In this document: piece by piece, positions 49,075 through 61,521 of the stretch | Layout: each line of letters begins with the position of its first letter | Position numbering within the stretch: position 1 is the stretch's first letter | Assembly (NCBI RefSeq): GCF_949628265.1 | Contig: NC_088787.1 | Coordinates: forward strand, 35,452,844-35,516,843 | Length of the DNA stretch: 64,000 nt | Direction of reading: 5' to 3' | Origin: Cloeon dipterum | Lineage: Eukaryota > Arthropoda > Insecta > Ephemeroptera > Baetidae | The notes under the pieces: generated by a model | Database searches by the model: none | What the model was told of the DNA's origin: nothing | What the model saw: only the letters and a program-made list of their open reading frames with translations | Made by a program: the position numbers and the translations under genes

Positions 49075-49413
49075 CTTTTAGAGATAACAAAATTCTCTTT
49101 ATCTATTTTCCCTTTCTCCTAGAACATATATAAATTAAACATAGAAGAGAATCCTGTGTAGTGTGTTTTGTATTGATAAGAAATAATAATTTTAACTTCG
49201 TCGCAAAAGTAAAGTGATAAGATTACAACAAGATAAAACCAATTCGGAGAAATTAAAAGCTAAAGTACGCGATTTTTACCAGATTAAAACCAGCCTTTTG
49301 ATAACGAACACGAGATAAAATAAAAACAATTTACGTCACGATTATCATTTTCATTGTTCCCCGAGTGCAAGCGACTATTTTGGTGCTTTTACGAAGGAAC
49401 TCTGGGCACGGAG
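49075..49413. other. gap between tandem PARP genes
   Basis: The 3' flank of PARP-like gene 1 and the 5' flank of gene 2; no other exon. An in-frame upstream ATG at 49354 exists, but the start at 49414 aligns better with gene 1. Confidence 0.45.
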
Positions 49414-50805
49414 ATGGCGTTCCAGCAGCGGCAAGGAGGGATCCGCCCCCGCCCTGCAGCGCCAACCCCCCAAAACAACCCACCCTTCAGGCCGAGGACT
49501 TTTTATTCGCCTTTTTCCAACACTAATACGGAAACTAGCTCATCAGTCAAGAAGAAGACGAGAGGACCGCCTGCTACACCGTCAACCCCCTCGCGGGAAA
49601 CACACCCCCAACCCCTATCAAAATTAAGTAAACGTCTATCAAAATCGACATCCTGCTTATCTGAGATTGAAACGCCTCAACTCTCGAATTCCCACTCGAA
49701 ATCAATGAACACCCTAATTTTCACAAATTCGACTAAACCGCCCCTACGGAAAAAATCCCACCCCTCCAGATATTCATCCCACCCCTCCCTCGCTCCACCC
49801 CCTCTGCAGAAAACCCTCTCCAAATCGACATCCTCATTGGCCGGAGGTCCACCCCCTCCCCTCATGCGATCAGTCTCCTCCCTCCAATTTGAAGCCGCGA
49901 CATCATCCCCCTCAAAAGTTCCACCCTGTGTTCGTCGCCAAAGGGCGAAAAAGCAGAGGCAGTACAACACCCAGGTCATCCCTGTCGTGCTGAAAAAGGT
50001 TACCACCACCTTCCTGCAGGCCTACCCCACCCGCACCCTTACTGACCTCGAGCTGCAAGGGCTGCTGCCGCCTGACTGGTCTCCAACCTGTGTCCACGAC
50101 TACCGACACTTTGGCCTCGTCAGGGTCCCGCCCTCTCCTGGCGACCTGTATATGATCCACAACCTGAATTTACAAATTGGCGGAATTGTTGTCAAAGGGA
50201 TGGAAAAGGTGAGACAAAGGGCGATTAAAGTGGAATGATTTTTTTTAAATTATAAAACTTGGAAATTGTTTCTAAATTTTACCATTTTTGCACAAATTCG
50301 GCTGAAATTTTCAACTGGCCTTTAAATTTTCTTTGGGAAAAATCGAAATACCGAAAATTAAGTTATTTATTGGAGAACCGTCTCAGAAAAATTATTATTT
50401 TATTTTCCTCAGGTGGAGAATCCTTACCTGTACCTGCAGTACCAGCTGAAACTGATAGAAAGCGAGGGGAGCAAGGAGTTTTTGCTCTTCCACGCCACCA
50501 GCTACGAAAAAGTACTGGCCATCGTGAAGGAAAACTTCAACTGGCGGCTGGCGGGAAGCCGCGTTGGCCACCGCCACGGCCTCGGCGTCTACTTCTCGAG
50601 GAGTCCAACCTTCTGCTTCAACTTCGCCAAGCAGGGCCGCTGTCAGTGCTTCCTGGTGGCCAGGGTACCGGTCGGCGCCGTCGCGACTGGCTTCTCTGAC
50701 ACCCGCCTGCCAGGCCCCTGCGCCGACGCCACCGGAGACGGAAAAAACACCATTGTCAAGTACCACGACCATGAGTTCTATCCTCAATATGTCATCCATA
50801 TCTGA
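49414..50805 (+). CDS. PARP-catalytic-domain protein 2, 395 aa
   Basis: Two exons (49414-50208, 50413-50805) with the same intron position and phase as PARP-like gene 1. The N-terminal 190 residues are Pro/Ser/Lys-rich with repeated SKSTSSL and SKSMNTL-like words, probably disordered and phosphorylatable. The catalytic part keeps LFHATSYEKVLA (His), WRLAGSRVGHRHGLGVYFS (Tyr), FLVARVPVGAVATG and YHDHEFYPQYVIHI. Like its neighbour it lacks the Glu of polymer-forming PARPs. The start MAFQQRQGG aligns with MQQRQGQSGG of gene 1. AATAAA lies at 50906-50911. The N-terminal tails have diverged far more than the catalytic halves. Confidence 0.8.
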
Positions 50806-51002
50806 TAAATTATTTAAAAAAAATTATAGAGTAAAAATAATTGATTTATTTATTGGAAATGCAGAAAAACTGATGGCACTTAAAAAATAAATTATATTTA
50901 AAAGCAATAAAGCTAAAGCGTGTATTATTTCCATTTAATGGATTTGCTTTTTGATGAATACAAAAACTAATAAAAATAACATTATTTTCAGTTATATCTT
51001 GT

Positions 51003-54000
51003 TTAAAACAATACTCGGACGCTCGATCGAGGAACTTTTTCCAGATTTTTGTCCATGGTGAACAAGCACTGCAGAAAACAATAATTAAAATTCAACAACA
51101 ATTAATAATTTTGAAATCAACTCACGCAGAAGAAGGAGAAAAGGCCGAGCGAGGAGCAGACGTGCCAGATGTCGTGGTAGTCGAAAAAGCCGAGCAGGAC
51201 GCACTGCTTGTTGAGGGTGCGCGACAGGGCCGGCGAGCTCTCCCAGGAGGTGCTGAACTGCTTGAAGTAGTGAATGCCGACCCACCAGAAGCCGATGCTG
51301 ACGAATAAACACGCCAGGGGCAGCACGGACAGGCCCTCGCGGTTCACCGCTTTCATTATCACGTAGAGCAGCGTGCCGAGGCCCAGGTTTGCGATCAGAA
51401 TGTAGAGCAAAAATGAGGCGAAGTTCTCAGGCATTGCCACCAGGCCGTAAATGTCAAAGCCAAAATTCAAGAACAAAACTGAAAATAAAAATAATTAATT
51501 TTATTATAATTCATATTAAATAAAAAACCTTACACAAAGCCATGAAGGTGAATCTGACGGGGTGAGCCAGTCTGATCCATTCAAAACTTCTACAGCTCAT
51601 TTCGGGCCGCAGTTTGGAGCCCTGGCCAAAGTAGTACATGTGGAAGGCGCAGTAGCAGGCGACTAATGCGTGCAGGAAGGCGAACACGAACCACCACCAG
51701 AGGTGGTCGTCGAGCAGCTCGCCGAGCCAGCTTACGATGCAGAGGACGGCCAGCAAGGCGAACGCGTTTTTCGGGTGCATTGTGATGCTCGGATGGCGCT
51801 TGTGGTACAGCTGCAGCATGCACACCACGCTGATCACGAACATGAAACACGTGTCTGAAATTAAAATATATGAATTTTAGATTTTTAAATATTTTTCGTA
51901 AGTTTTGGCGCTATAAAAACAGCAATAAATCCTCAGGTCACGTGACCTGAGGAAGGTCGGTGAAAGTCAAGGGAATAAAACCGTCGCCGAGTATCGCCAA
52001 AGGCAAATTACTGAAAATAAAGCATTAAAATCCGGCCTCGGAGCGGATCACAGGTCGGGGAACCCTGAAAAAGGTCGTTTGAATACCTCAGGTCAAAGCC
52101 CTTCCCAAGACCTGTCCGATGAGGGGTCGTAGTCAACGATTGGACGAACGGCCGAATTTTAACAAAAATATAATCATTTACGCACAAGAACATTAAATAA
52201 ATACGCGACGTGTGCCGAGAAAAAAATGAGAAAATTAGTTAAAATTTTTCAATGGGCGCGAAAAATCTGAAAATCGGTTTCCAGACCGGTGGTGATTCTG
52301 TGCGTGCGATGGAGTTGGTAAGGCCCTTCAAGTGTCCTCCATTTGAAAAAAAATCACGAATTTTGGATTTCCCCATGACGTATCCTTATAGGGAGAGTTC
52401 GAAAATCATGTTTTCAAACTTCAAAATTTCTCTAGTCCAAACATTTAGATCGGATTTGCTTGTAATTAGTCTCAAAGTATTCCCAAACTAATTATGAGTT
52501 GATTTACTGTTGGGGTTGTCAAATTTTTTCCGCAAGAGATTAGATACAGTAACCGAAAGCCGGAAGTTGTCAAAAAACGCAAATTTCCACTTCTGCAAAA
52601 AATTAACTGAGATTTTAAGTTAGATAACACATTCACTTAAGACTTAAGTAATGCTTAACTCAGACAGCTAGACGGGAAAAGTCAGGCTCAAAGTGCAATT
52701 ATTTTATATTGTGACTTTTTCGAAAATTCGGCAGAAATTTGTAGTAATTCAAAAAATGGTTAGATTTAAAAAAAACCAAACACGAACAGACGCGCCTAAT
52801 TGAGGGGCGTCGATTGGTACTAAATTCGACGCCGTCCGGCCCATAGGGCCCCGCCTGGGCCCCAAAAACCACAGTTGGCAAATGTCACAAATCGCGTTTT
52901 TCAGACTTTAAAAATTAATAACTCAGCTTCCATGGGTCGTGCAATGAACAACCAAAGTTCATTAGATTCGCCGTGAAATTCTGCGTCTTTTAGGCCTGAT
53001 TGCCGCCACCGCTAGGCTTCGCCAAAATCTGTGCTATTTTTAAGTGTTTAGTTTGATTTTTTTTTAATTTTTCATGTGCCAGATTCGATTCCCGACTTTC
53101 AGATTTGTTAACTATTCCGCTCAGAGGACAATTATTTGGTACCTAGCACCGCATTGTAAATAAGTGGAAGAATTAAATAACCTATTTGAAAGTTGAATCT
53201 GTTGGGGCAGATGTGGTAGCAGGTGCTGCAAACGCATTCGGCAAACAGCGACCAGCCCATGGCGTAGTAGAGGCCAAACTGCCGCGGGATCCCGCACTCA
53301 GGGTCCTTCACCTTCCAGCTTTCTACCTTGATGATCACGAGGAAGAAGAGGCCCAGCAGGCCGTAGCCCACGTTCGACACGATGTGGTTGAAGTCCGAGA
53401 AGAACATCAGAGGGTGCGCGCAGTAGAAGTTGTAGTAGCACCAGTCCTGTTCAATTAAAATAACAGTTGGAAATAAATTAATTGATAAGGATTTCTGACC
53501 ATGTCTCCCGTTTTATGGATGTTCAACTGGTAGACTAGCATCATGTAAATGACGGGCAGGCCGTTGTAAATCATAACAACACCAAGGATCCAGGAAAAAA
53601 GGTGCGTGACGACCGTTAGAGCCTCCTCGTTGTGCCAGCACAAGTCAGAAACCATCATTTCTTGATTATTTCTATAAATTAACGTCTGTAATAATGGTTT
53701 TAAATTCAATTCTCTGGCTTACGTGAACTTTGAAAGGATCTCCTCGATCTTTTCCATTTTAATTCGAGCCATGTCCTTCATCTCCACCTCGTGGAACTCC
53801 TCGTCTGAATCTTTTTAATTATTTTAAATTAAATACTCATTTGAAATTAATACAGGTACCTGTTTGCACTGGATTCTCTTGGTTTGTATCGCGAGTGGGC
53901 GGGTCAAGAGCCTGGCCGTGTTCTTGGCTAAGCCAGAAAAGTTGAAATTAAAGCTCAACCCTTTCGCCTAAAGTCAAAATTATACTTTATAGAGGTGTCA

Positions 54001-55467
54001 CCATCCGCTCCCGACTGTCTACTTCCGTCAGAACTTCCCACTAATGGACTAGAAGGTGAAATATTAATTAAATTTTTAAAAAATGTTGATTTTACGGCAC
54101 CTGTTTGGAACAGATCTGCTGGCGCCTCGTCTCCGCCTCAGCCACCTCGTCCAAAAGCTAACGCAGCAGTCTTTTCCTCTTCAATAAAATACATTTTTTA
54201 TTATACATTTTAAAACAGTTTCCAGAAATTTTTATATACCCTAGCGTGTAGGCCAGCCAGCAGAGAGTGATGACAGCGATGAGAACCGCGAAAAAGCCGA
54301 TCAAGCTGAACAAACTCTCAATGCTCTCGACGTGCGTGATGTCGTGGATGGTGAGCGTGATGTTTTTAATCCTGATTGGGCTTGAAATCGGCGTTACGTC
54401 GATTGGGGTCTGTCAATTATCATTACGTATTTATTTTTGGTTAATTTGGAAGGATTGTACTAACCAGTGTGTCGTTATCCGAGCAAATGTCGTCATTTGA
54501 GTGGACCACAAATCCGACGTAGAAGTAGCCCTTGGGATAAATGTGGCGCTGAAATATATTTTATTAATTTTTTTCGAGTAATTTAGGTTTAATTAAAAAA
54601 CCTACATGGACCATTAATCCTCCATTCGTGGTCATAGTTTGCCTATAACTCTCTTTGATGTTGGAGTGCTCAATCAGCTGGTGCACCGAACACTTGAAAT
54701 GAAAAACGCATAACGTAAATCAACAATTAACGCATGCGCAGTAGGTTATATGATAATCAAAGCATGCGCAAAGAGCTTAAAATTGATAACATTCGAATTA
54801 TTACCGATTTGAACATGAAAAGCGTGGCGCAGGACGTGTTGGGGCTGACAGCCTCTACGAAAACCACCTCCGTCTCGGGCGGAAACTCGAACCTGAAGTA
54901 CCTGGGCTGGGTGGGCGTGGCGCTGGTCTCGGCCGGCCTGTCCTTAGTGAGCAAGTACGTGCCCTGCACGTTGACGTGCATTTCCACGTTGATTCCGTGG
55001 ACGCTGGCCGAAGAAATGGTCACCGAGAGCGCCGAGTCCGTCATGTAGGGACACACGGTGCGGGCCACGAAGTTGTATTGCTGCCCACTGAGGATTTAAA
55101 AAAGGGAATTAATAAAAGGGAGGAATTTGTTAAGAGGACGCGCACCTCATGCTCCAGTAGGGCAGGTCCCAAGACACCACGTCGCGGCCCTGCCGCACCA
55201 CCACGAACACCGGATCGCTCTCATTTCCGCTCTTGGTCACGTGGATCCGAGCTGGGTTCGTCACGTTTAACTATTTTATTAAAATTATAGAAAATGAAAT
55301 ACATTTTAATTTCTGCTGACCTTTTTGATGTCATAGTTGACGACTACATTATCACTCTGACTGATAAGATAGGTATATTTGTGTCCGATGGTGCCGTTTA
55401 TGACGACGCCGCTCGTCTCGAGCCAAGAAATTGTCCAGCACAGGAAAATCACCAGTTTCCATTCCAT
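51003..55467 (-). CDS. SID-1-like transmembrane protein, paralogue 2
   Basis: Signal peptide (MEWKLVIFLCWTISWLE), then ectodomain motifs: SDPVFVVVRQGRDVVSWDLP, RTVCPYMTDSALSVTISS, PRYFRFEFPPETEVVFVEA, CATLFMFK, YRQTMTTNGGLMV. TM region motifs are DFNHIVSNVGYGLLGLFFL, YYAMGWSLFAECVCSTCYH and LLGFFDYHDIWHVCSSLGL. Exons resolved: 55321-55467, 55146-55270, 54805-55087, 54606-54692, 54465-54548, 54240-54409, 53723-53810, 53500-about 53671, about 53181-53447, about 51533-51854, about 51116-51480, and 51003-about 51072. Exons between 53811 and 54239 could not be fixed unambiguously. The large intron 51855-53180 holds repeat G. Ends VPRSSVRVLF, like the family tail. Roles as for paralogue 1. Confidence 0.87.
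51930..53030 (+). repeat. dispersed repeat G, SID-1 intron copy
   Basis: Same order of blocks as 34290-35190 (see there), about 200 bp longer, with a near-palindromic GGTCACGTGACC start. It fills most of the largest intron of SID-1-like gene 2. Confidence 0.65.
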
Positions 55468-57316
55468 TCCTGTGAGAAATATCTGTGAAAAATAATATGC
55501 GGTGTTTTTAATTTAATTTAAATTAGTAACTATTTTTATTAGCTAAATTTTAGAACATGAATGAGCTCTATCCTTGATTTTAATTTAGATGCCAAACAAT
55601 TTCTGCCAAAAATATTATTTGAAATAAATTTTTAGAGAGTTTCCACCAGTAAATTTTTTGTTTAAACAAAGAATTCCTGTTTTAACAAAGAAACAATCTA
55701 ATTTTTTCATGGCGACTTAATATCTCAATGAAAACCACAATTTAACGCTGAATGCGCGTCAAGAATCAACCGCAGAATAACAGGAATAATGACGCAAATT
55801 CCCCTTATCAAGTGAAATGAGAAATAACGATTAATAAAATTGGCCGGCCAAACGACGAAATGACCCAAATTGACTGCGGCGTGTGAGTCGCGCCTGTGTT
55901 TTGATTCCAACACGAGAGTTCATTCACGTGTGGGTTCAACGCAACAGAGACGAGTGTGTTTCGATTTCGAGGTGGGAGAAGGAAAAAGCTGCTTTTAATT
56001 TCGTTAGCAGTCGACGCGGCTGCCTGCCGCCTGTTAACTCGCGACCTTGGCAGCGGCATCAGCCGTTGCCCGCACCATTCATCCACATTCTGGGCCAAAT
56101 GCTAATTTAAATGATTGTCCTGTTAAGAGATTCAACTAGAAAATAGAAATTTGAATTGGTTACTAAATTAAAAAACCTCAAATTTTTATTTGACCGCAAA
56201 ATAAAAATTTTAATACGAATTTAGATACATCTGCTCGTCACAATCCTATTTTGAACAGAATTAAAAATTAATTTCAGTACCTTAAGCTCGTTGTTGTGTC
56301 TGCCGGTCGGCGCACGAACGGGCCAGCATAAGGAAAAGTTGCGGACTCGCCGCACCTCGTTTGCAGCCAGACTGGCTGCGAGAGAGCGATAGCGAGCCGA
56401 CAAGCCGGCCGCGACTCCTATTATTAATTTTTTTCCTCTCTCCCTCTCTCTGTCTTCATCCGGCCCCTCCGCTCAAACCTCCTCCTTTTCTTACGACGCA
56501 CGCGAGTTAATCGGCAAAAAAAATAATATCAAAGCACATTTTTATATGGGAGTTTTCCTCAAAAGATAGTAATTAATTAAATTATAAAAGTAAATTACTT
56601 ACCTGTAGTTGTTTTGTCAATCTAACAATTTAAAGGATTAAATTAGAATTTGTTAGTATTTTTTCCCTGAATTATTAATGAAATAAAACCTTATTCTTCT
56701 GGTCCAGGTACATTAACATCTAACTAAATTTAAATTATTAATATTTATACTCGCGACCCACTAAATGAAAATTCGGAAAATTCAAATACATCAATGTCCT
56801 TAGAGATTTTAGTATTGGCTAGGAGCAGATTTGCGGCTGAATTTCCTATTGAGATCGATCCTCCCTCGAAAAAGACGGCAGAGCCAATGCGGCGGCCGAT
56901 TCTCATTTCCAGCGGGAAAGCGACGAAGCAGGTCGTGAAGGGCGGCGTTAAAAGCAGCCACTCGCATCACCGCTTGAACGCTTAACGTCTTTTTTCATCA
57001 CCTGTTCCCGCCCATTTTATAATTTTAAACTGAACACCACTAGATTATTTCCGTTAATTTTGTTTATTAATTAATTTAAAAAAAACTGAAGCTTATTAAT
57101 GGTTAGAGAAATGTCGCTAATTTATTTCCGTTTTACATTTTATTATCAAATTAAATAAAATAATTCGAATGACACGAAAGCGAGATGTTTAGTTCATAAT
57201 TCTTCCCTAAAATTAGCACAGCAATCACTAGAATTGTTTCAAAGCACATTGAGTTTACGGTCAAAATAAAAGAAAAATTCGAAGAAAATCACAAAGTGTG
57301 TGTCAACACATCACCT
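55468..57316. other. gene-free stretch upstream of SID-1-like gene 2
   Basis: A GC-rich, CpG-containing patch at about 56290-56420 and another at about 55850-56060 look like promoter or leader-exon DNA for the minus-strand SID-1-like gene. No coding exon supported, including the small ORF at 56794. Confidence 0.4.
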
Positions 57317-59937
57317 TCAAGGCGAAACATCATTCTGAAGTGGCTTCAGACCAAGTTCCTGGACCAGAACTGGGGCCAGAGGAATGCTTGACTGCATGAG
57401 GGCAGTCAGAAGGGCCGGTCGCTCGCTGCAGAACCGGCCGACCACCCTGGCCAGGGCCTCGACCCTGAGAACCTGCACAGGCGGGCAGCTGAGAGCAGAA
57501 GCCGCCTCCAGCACGAAACGCTTGAGCAGTGGTGCTCTGTCGTTGCAACTCGTGAACTGCACCACGCCCAACAGGCTCCACTCGCAGAAGTCGTGCTCCA
57601 GGGAGAACCGAACCAGACACCTGCAACAAGCAGAAAATTCGTGAATTAAAAATAGGGGGTTTGCTTGAATTCAACGAAACTGGTCAGTTTTAGTTGCTGT
57701 AAAAAATAAATAATCCCGTAAGAGACAACAATTTAATTATTTCGCATCCTGGAAGAATAAAAATTCACAAACTTTGCCAGAGCGCGGTCGTCAGGGATGC
57801 TACCCAGCATGTGGGCGGCCTCGTGGGCATCACCATGCGTCGGATTGGAGAGTTTCTTCAAAATGACGGTCACAAACTCGTACTGCTTCACATCTGCGTG
57901 GAAAAAACAATTAATTCTGTCTAAAAAATAGGCTTGATTCAAGAAAAATTAAAGAAATCTAATTTTAAAATAATGTTTTGTGTTTAAATAATTTCAATCA
58001 CCTTCGGATTGAGGCAAAACCTCTGTGGGGCTCTTTCTAGTGACACTCTCAGACTCAGATGGAACCACTGTGATCAGGACTGCATGATTCACTGCTTTAA
58101 AACAACGAGATAAAATAATTATAGACTCAAAGAGAACCAAAAATATAATATTCTACCACTTATTCCTTGTGTGGAAGGCAGAGGAATCTTCTTCTCCTCT
58201 TGAGCCATTTTCGCTCCAATCACGGGCGGCCAGCTGCTCGTTGGCTGATTGAGAGATGTTTGAGTGCTGCAGCTTGGGCTGCCTCCTATCGACATCACGG
58301 ATGAAAAGGTTTTCTGCAACACACGTTGCATTAAAAATAATAGTTCCTTAAGATAAAACGCACCGTCATTTCATTGTTCACCTTCTGATCGAGCATAATG
58401 GATTCAAAATCTCTGGCGAAAGTGGCAGGCAAGGACAGAGGAGGATAGCAATGCTGCAAGTAAAAATAATGTATGTCAGAATTCGGTTAAAGATATTAAA
58501 TAAAATAAAATTATTTTTTTCTGAGACGATTCTCGAATAATTTAATTTAATTTTGAGTATTTTGATTTTACCAAAATGTTCTCTAAATGCCAGTTGGAAT
58601 TTTCAGACCAATTTTGTGCGATTTAGTTTATTTGAGAAAATTTTCCTCAATAGGAAAAAATCTGGAAATTTAATCAGCTGTTTTTGAAAATTAATTACCG
58701 AGAGAGGAACAGCGGTATCACTCGAACTTGGGGTAACTTTGAACACAAATCCAGGCCCACCAATGGTGATGACTTGCTTCGCTCCCCTTTCCATGTGAAC
58801 CTTGAAGGTTCTCTTCGGCAGCAGCTGCTTGGCAAGTCGGATGGCCAGCTTTTCAAGAGGCCAGTTGTTCAAGCCCAACACCTGGCTAAGAAGTTTGCGA
58901 AAGAACACCACCTTCGCATCGGGCCCTCCATTTTGGAAAAAGGTCGTGGCCCTGAACAGCAGGGCCACAGCGATGGCGTGCATGGCCATGGCGGAGTGCG
59001 GGCCGCGCAGGGCAGGCAGCAGGGTCTGCATGAAATGCGTCTCGAGCCACTCGTCGCTCGTCATGGTGGAAACCAGGTACGATCCGATCACACTAGGCAG
59101 AGCCAGGGACTTCAGCAGGTCTTTGTTGCTCAGAAAAGGGTCGACTGCGGACGCCAGTGGGCGTGGCAGCTGCTGCATTCCCTCTGGCCAGGTGCTCACG
59201 GCCGTCATGGACACGAAAGAGGCCTTCTTCAGCAGTAGCAGCAGCAGAAGCCAAGCGAACGACTTCAGGTCGTTATTTTTCTTGTTCAGGGCGGTGCTCA
59301 GGTAGACTAACTTGGCGCTATTCACCTGCCTCGAGCTGAAAATCTTGCTGTGTGGAATTTAAATTTTTAGTTGTCCTAAATCCTGATTTGAATTATTAAA
59401 AAAAATATTAATACCTGGAAATTTTCTCAACGACAAAGTTGGACAGTCTGGAGAAGTTGATGGAACGCATCTGTTCCAATTTGCAGACCAAAGCCACGTA
59501 TTTTTCGCTCGTGTGCTTAGCATCCGCCCTGTGTTTGTCCAGTTCGTTTACTAATCTGAAAAGTGGTCATGAAATTCAAGCCCGAAACCCGAAATAAATC
59601 AAAGGTATGATACATACAAGGCAGCCAGAGCGAAAGACCCAATCTCGTCGTACTGTTTCTCGTTGCACTTGTTCTGCTGGATAATTTGCACGGAGACGTC
59701 CATCAACATCTGCTCGACGATGAACCGCCAGTTGTTGCAGCCCAATCCACAGAGAAAAGCCGTAAATTCGGCTTCCAACTCGGGTCTGCCGAAAAAGCGG
59801 GCAAATTTCGTCACGAACCCGGCCGGATTTTCCAGTCATTGCAAAACTTACCGCAGTGATTTCAGCATCCTAGACATTCTTGAGCCGGGTATCATCCCAT
59901 CTAATCCGGGAATTGCGGGTTCTCGGAGATTTTCCAT
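57317..59937 (-). CDS. unrecognised helical intracellular protein, 596 aa
   Basis: Nine exons (59852-59937, 59618-59785, 59415-59555, 58699-59347, 58382-58453, 58157-58313, 58002-58094, 57773-57893, 57317-57620) sum to 597 codons with every intron phase matching, so this is a real, intact gene. The N-terminus starts MENLREPAIPGLDGMIPGSR, then helical, leucine-rich segments (LAALLVNELDKH, LVCKLEQMRS, SFAWLLLLLLLKKASF, LKSLALPSVIGSYLV). A Ser/Thr-rich linker follows, then a C-terminal helical-repeat-like block (DRALAKCLVRFSLEHDF, LKRFVLEAASALS). The sequence has no signal peptide; the leucine run near residue 170 could be a buried helix or a membrane segment. It resembles HEAT/MIF4G-like scaffolds in composition only. 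I do not recognise the family. Confidence 0.75.
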
Positions 59938-61521
59938 GAAGTAAAAAGGAAGTAAGAAATAATAGAGGCTAAAATGATTGGAGCAAGATGGCGGACCGGC
60001 AGAGCGGAACTAAAACAATCACAATCACCTGTGGGGATTAATGAGGGGAACGGTGATAGTGGCGCCAAAGTGGGCGGAGCCAAAGATTCTTCTCATTGTC
60101 GGATTCAGAGCGCCAAAAGTTCTTAAGAATTGCATTGAATTTAGCTGTTTAATTACGAATTAGATTTGGATCATGCGAAATTATTATATAATTTTTTTCT
60201 TTCTCTCTCTGCCTATCGGCTAAATGAGAGCGGTGGGTGGGGAGAATAACCCAAATAAAATCAAACTTCGAATTAAAATTTTGGAAATTTCCATAAAATC
60301 AAGAAACACAAATTCTTGATAGAAATAAATAAATAGAAAAATTCTTAGCCAGCCAAATTCAGCCGCCGATGAAAAAATGGTCAAATAATTAGTAATGTCT
60401 TTTCAAACTAGCCACGCTAGCCGTCAGCCGCTGGTGAAAATTGCCAGCCGCTGTTCTGAATTGATGGCTCTTCCTTTCTTTTATAGTCGACAGATGGAGA
60501 GGAGATAATTACAATGAGCAGGTTTCCCGCAGCGCTGCTGAGCACTCGCTGGCCGGGTCTGCGAACTCCTCATCGTATTTTTTAATATATTAAAAAAGAG
60601 GAAAGGCACGAGGCAGTCGCGACTCGAGTGGGCTGGGCGGGCACACGTCAATGCGGTGAGTGCGCGCTTACTTGCTTAGCGAATCTTTTCAATTTAAATT
60701 CTGTTAATGTTATTAACGACTTTTTTACACTGGATTTCGATCCCCTTTGTTGCGATCTATCCATTGGTGCGTGAATTTTGAATAAAAAATTCCCTAAATG
60801 TAGAAAAAAAAATCGAAATCTTTTATATTTAAGGAAGAAATGCAGACTTTAGTGAGCCGATTTTCTCATAAATTTAAACGTCATGCAACCTGGGAATTTT
60901 TTGGTTTTTTCTTACCTTTATATTGGTATCTAAAATGATTTTTCACATTTTTTTAAACTTTCTTTAATTTAAGAAGACACATTTTTTCTCACTTTTTGAA
61001 AAAAAAACTTGAAGAAGTAGAAATAAATTTGAGAGTGTATTCAATCCCTTTAAAATTAATTCATAAATTAAAAAAGGGTATTTTTCGCTCTTTTTATGTT
61101 TTGGGTTAGCGCATTTTCCCAAATTGAGAGAGCAAGTCTGTGACCTTGAGCGCGAAATGTAAATGGACTTGAATGCCTGCGCGGCTAATTATTTTTCTCC
61201 TTTTTCGATACCTGTTGTTGCGGTGATTCAGACGTGAAGAACAGTTTTTCGTGTATAAAAATACACTCTTTGAGTGCTTGCAAAGCCTAGCTTGAAATTG
61301 AAAACTATCCACTAATTCACTCTACAAAAATTTAATATTTTTTCCCTTTCTCGAGACGAAGGACACAATTTATTTTTTTAATGTTTTCCTTTTTTTAAAT
61401 CGGAATCAATAATCGATTATAATTAATTCACCAAATCACATCAATCCCGTAGAACACCAGACGCAGAATAAGAAGTCAAACCACGCCTGGCCAGCACCAA
61501 AAGGAGAAAAAATAATTAAAA
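59938..61521. promoter_or_regulatory. divergent region; protease promoter
   Basis: Between the minus-strand orphan gene and the plus-strand protease. A GC-rich segment at about 60400-60670 ends with a donor-like GCG|GTGAGTGCG. A TATA box (TATAAAA, 61254-61260) lies about 260 bp before the protease ATG. No coding exon seen. Confidence 0.4.

Noticed and set aside
54734-55048. 104-aa plus-strand ORF
   Set aside because: It is the antisense shadow of SID-1-like exon 3, whose minus-strand frame matches the family.
55840-56430. CpG-rich patches as a missed gene
   Set aside because: No open frame with splice support; more likely promoter or leader sequence of the SID-1-like gene.
58684-59238. 184-aa plus-strand ORF
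   Set aside because: Antisense shadow of exon 4 of the orphan gene, which fits a nine-exon model.
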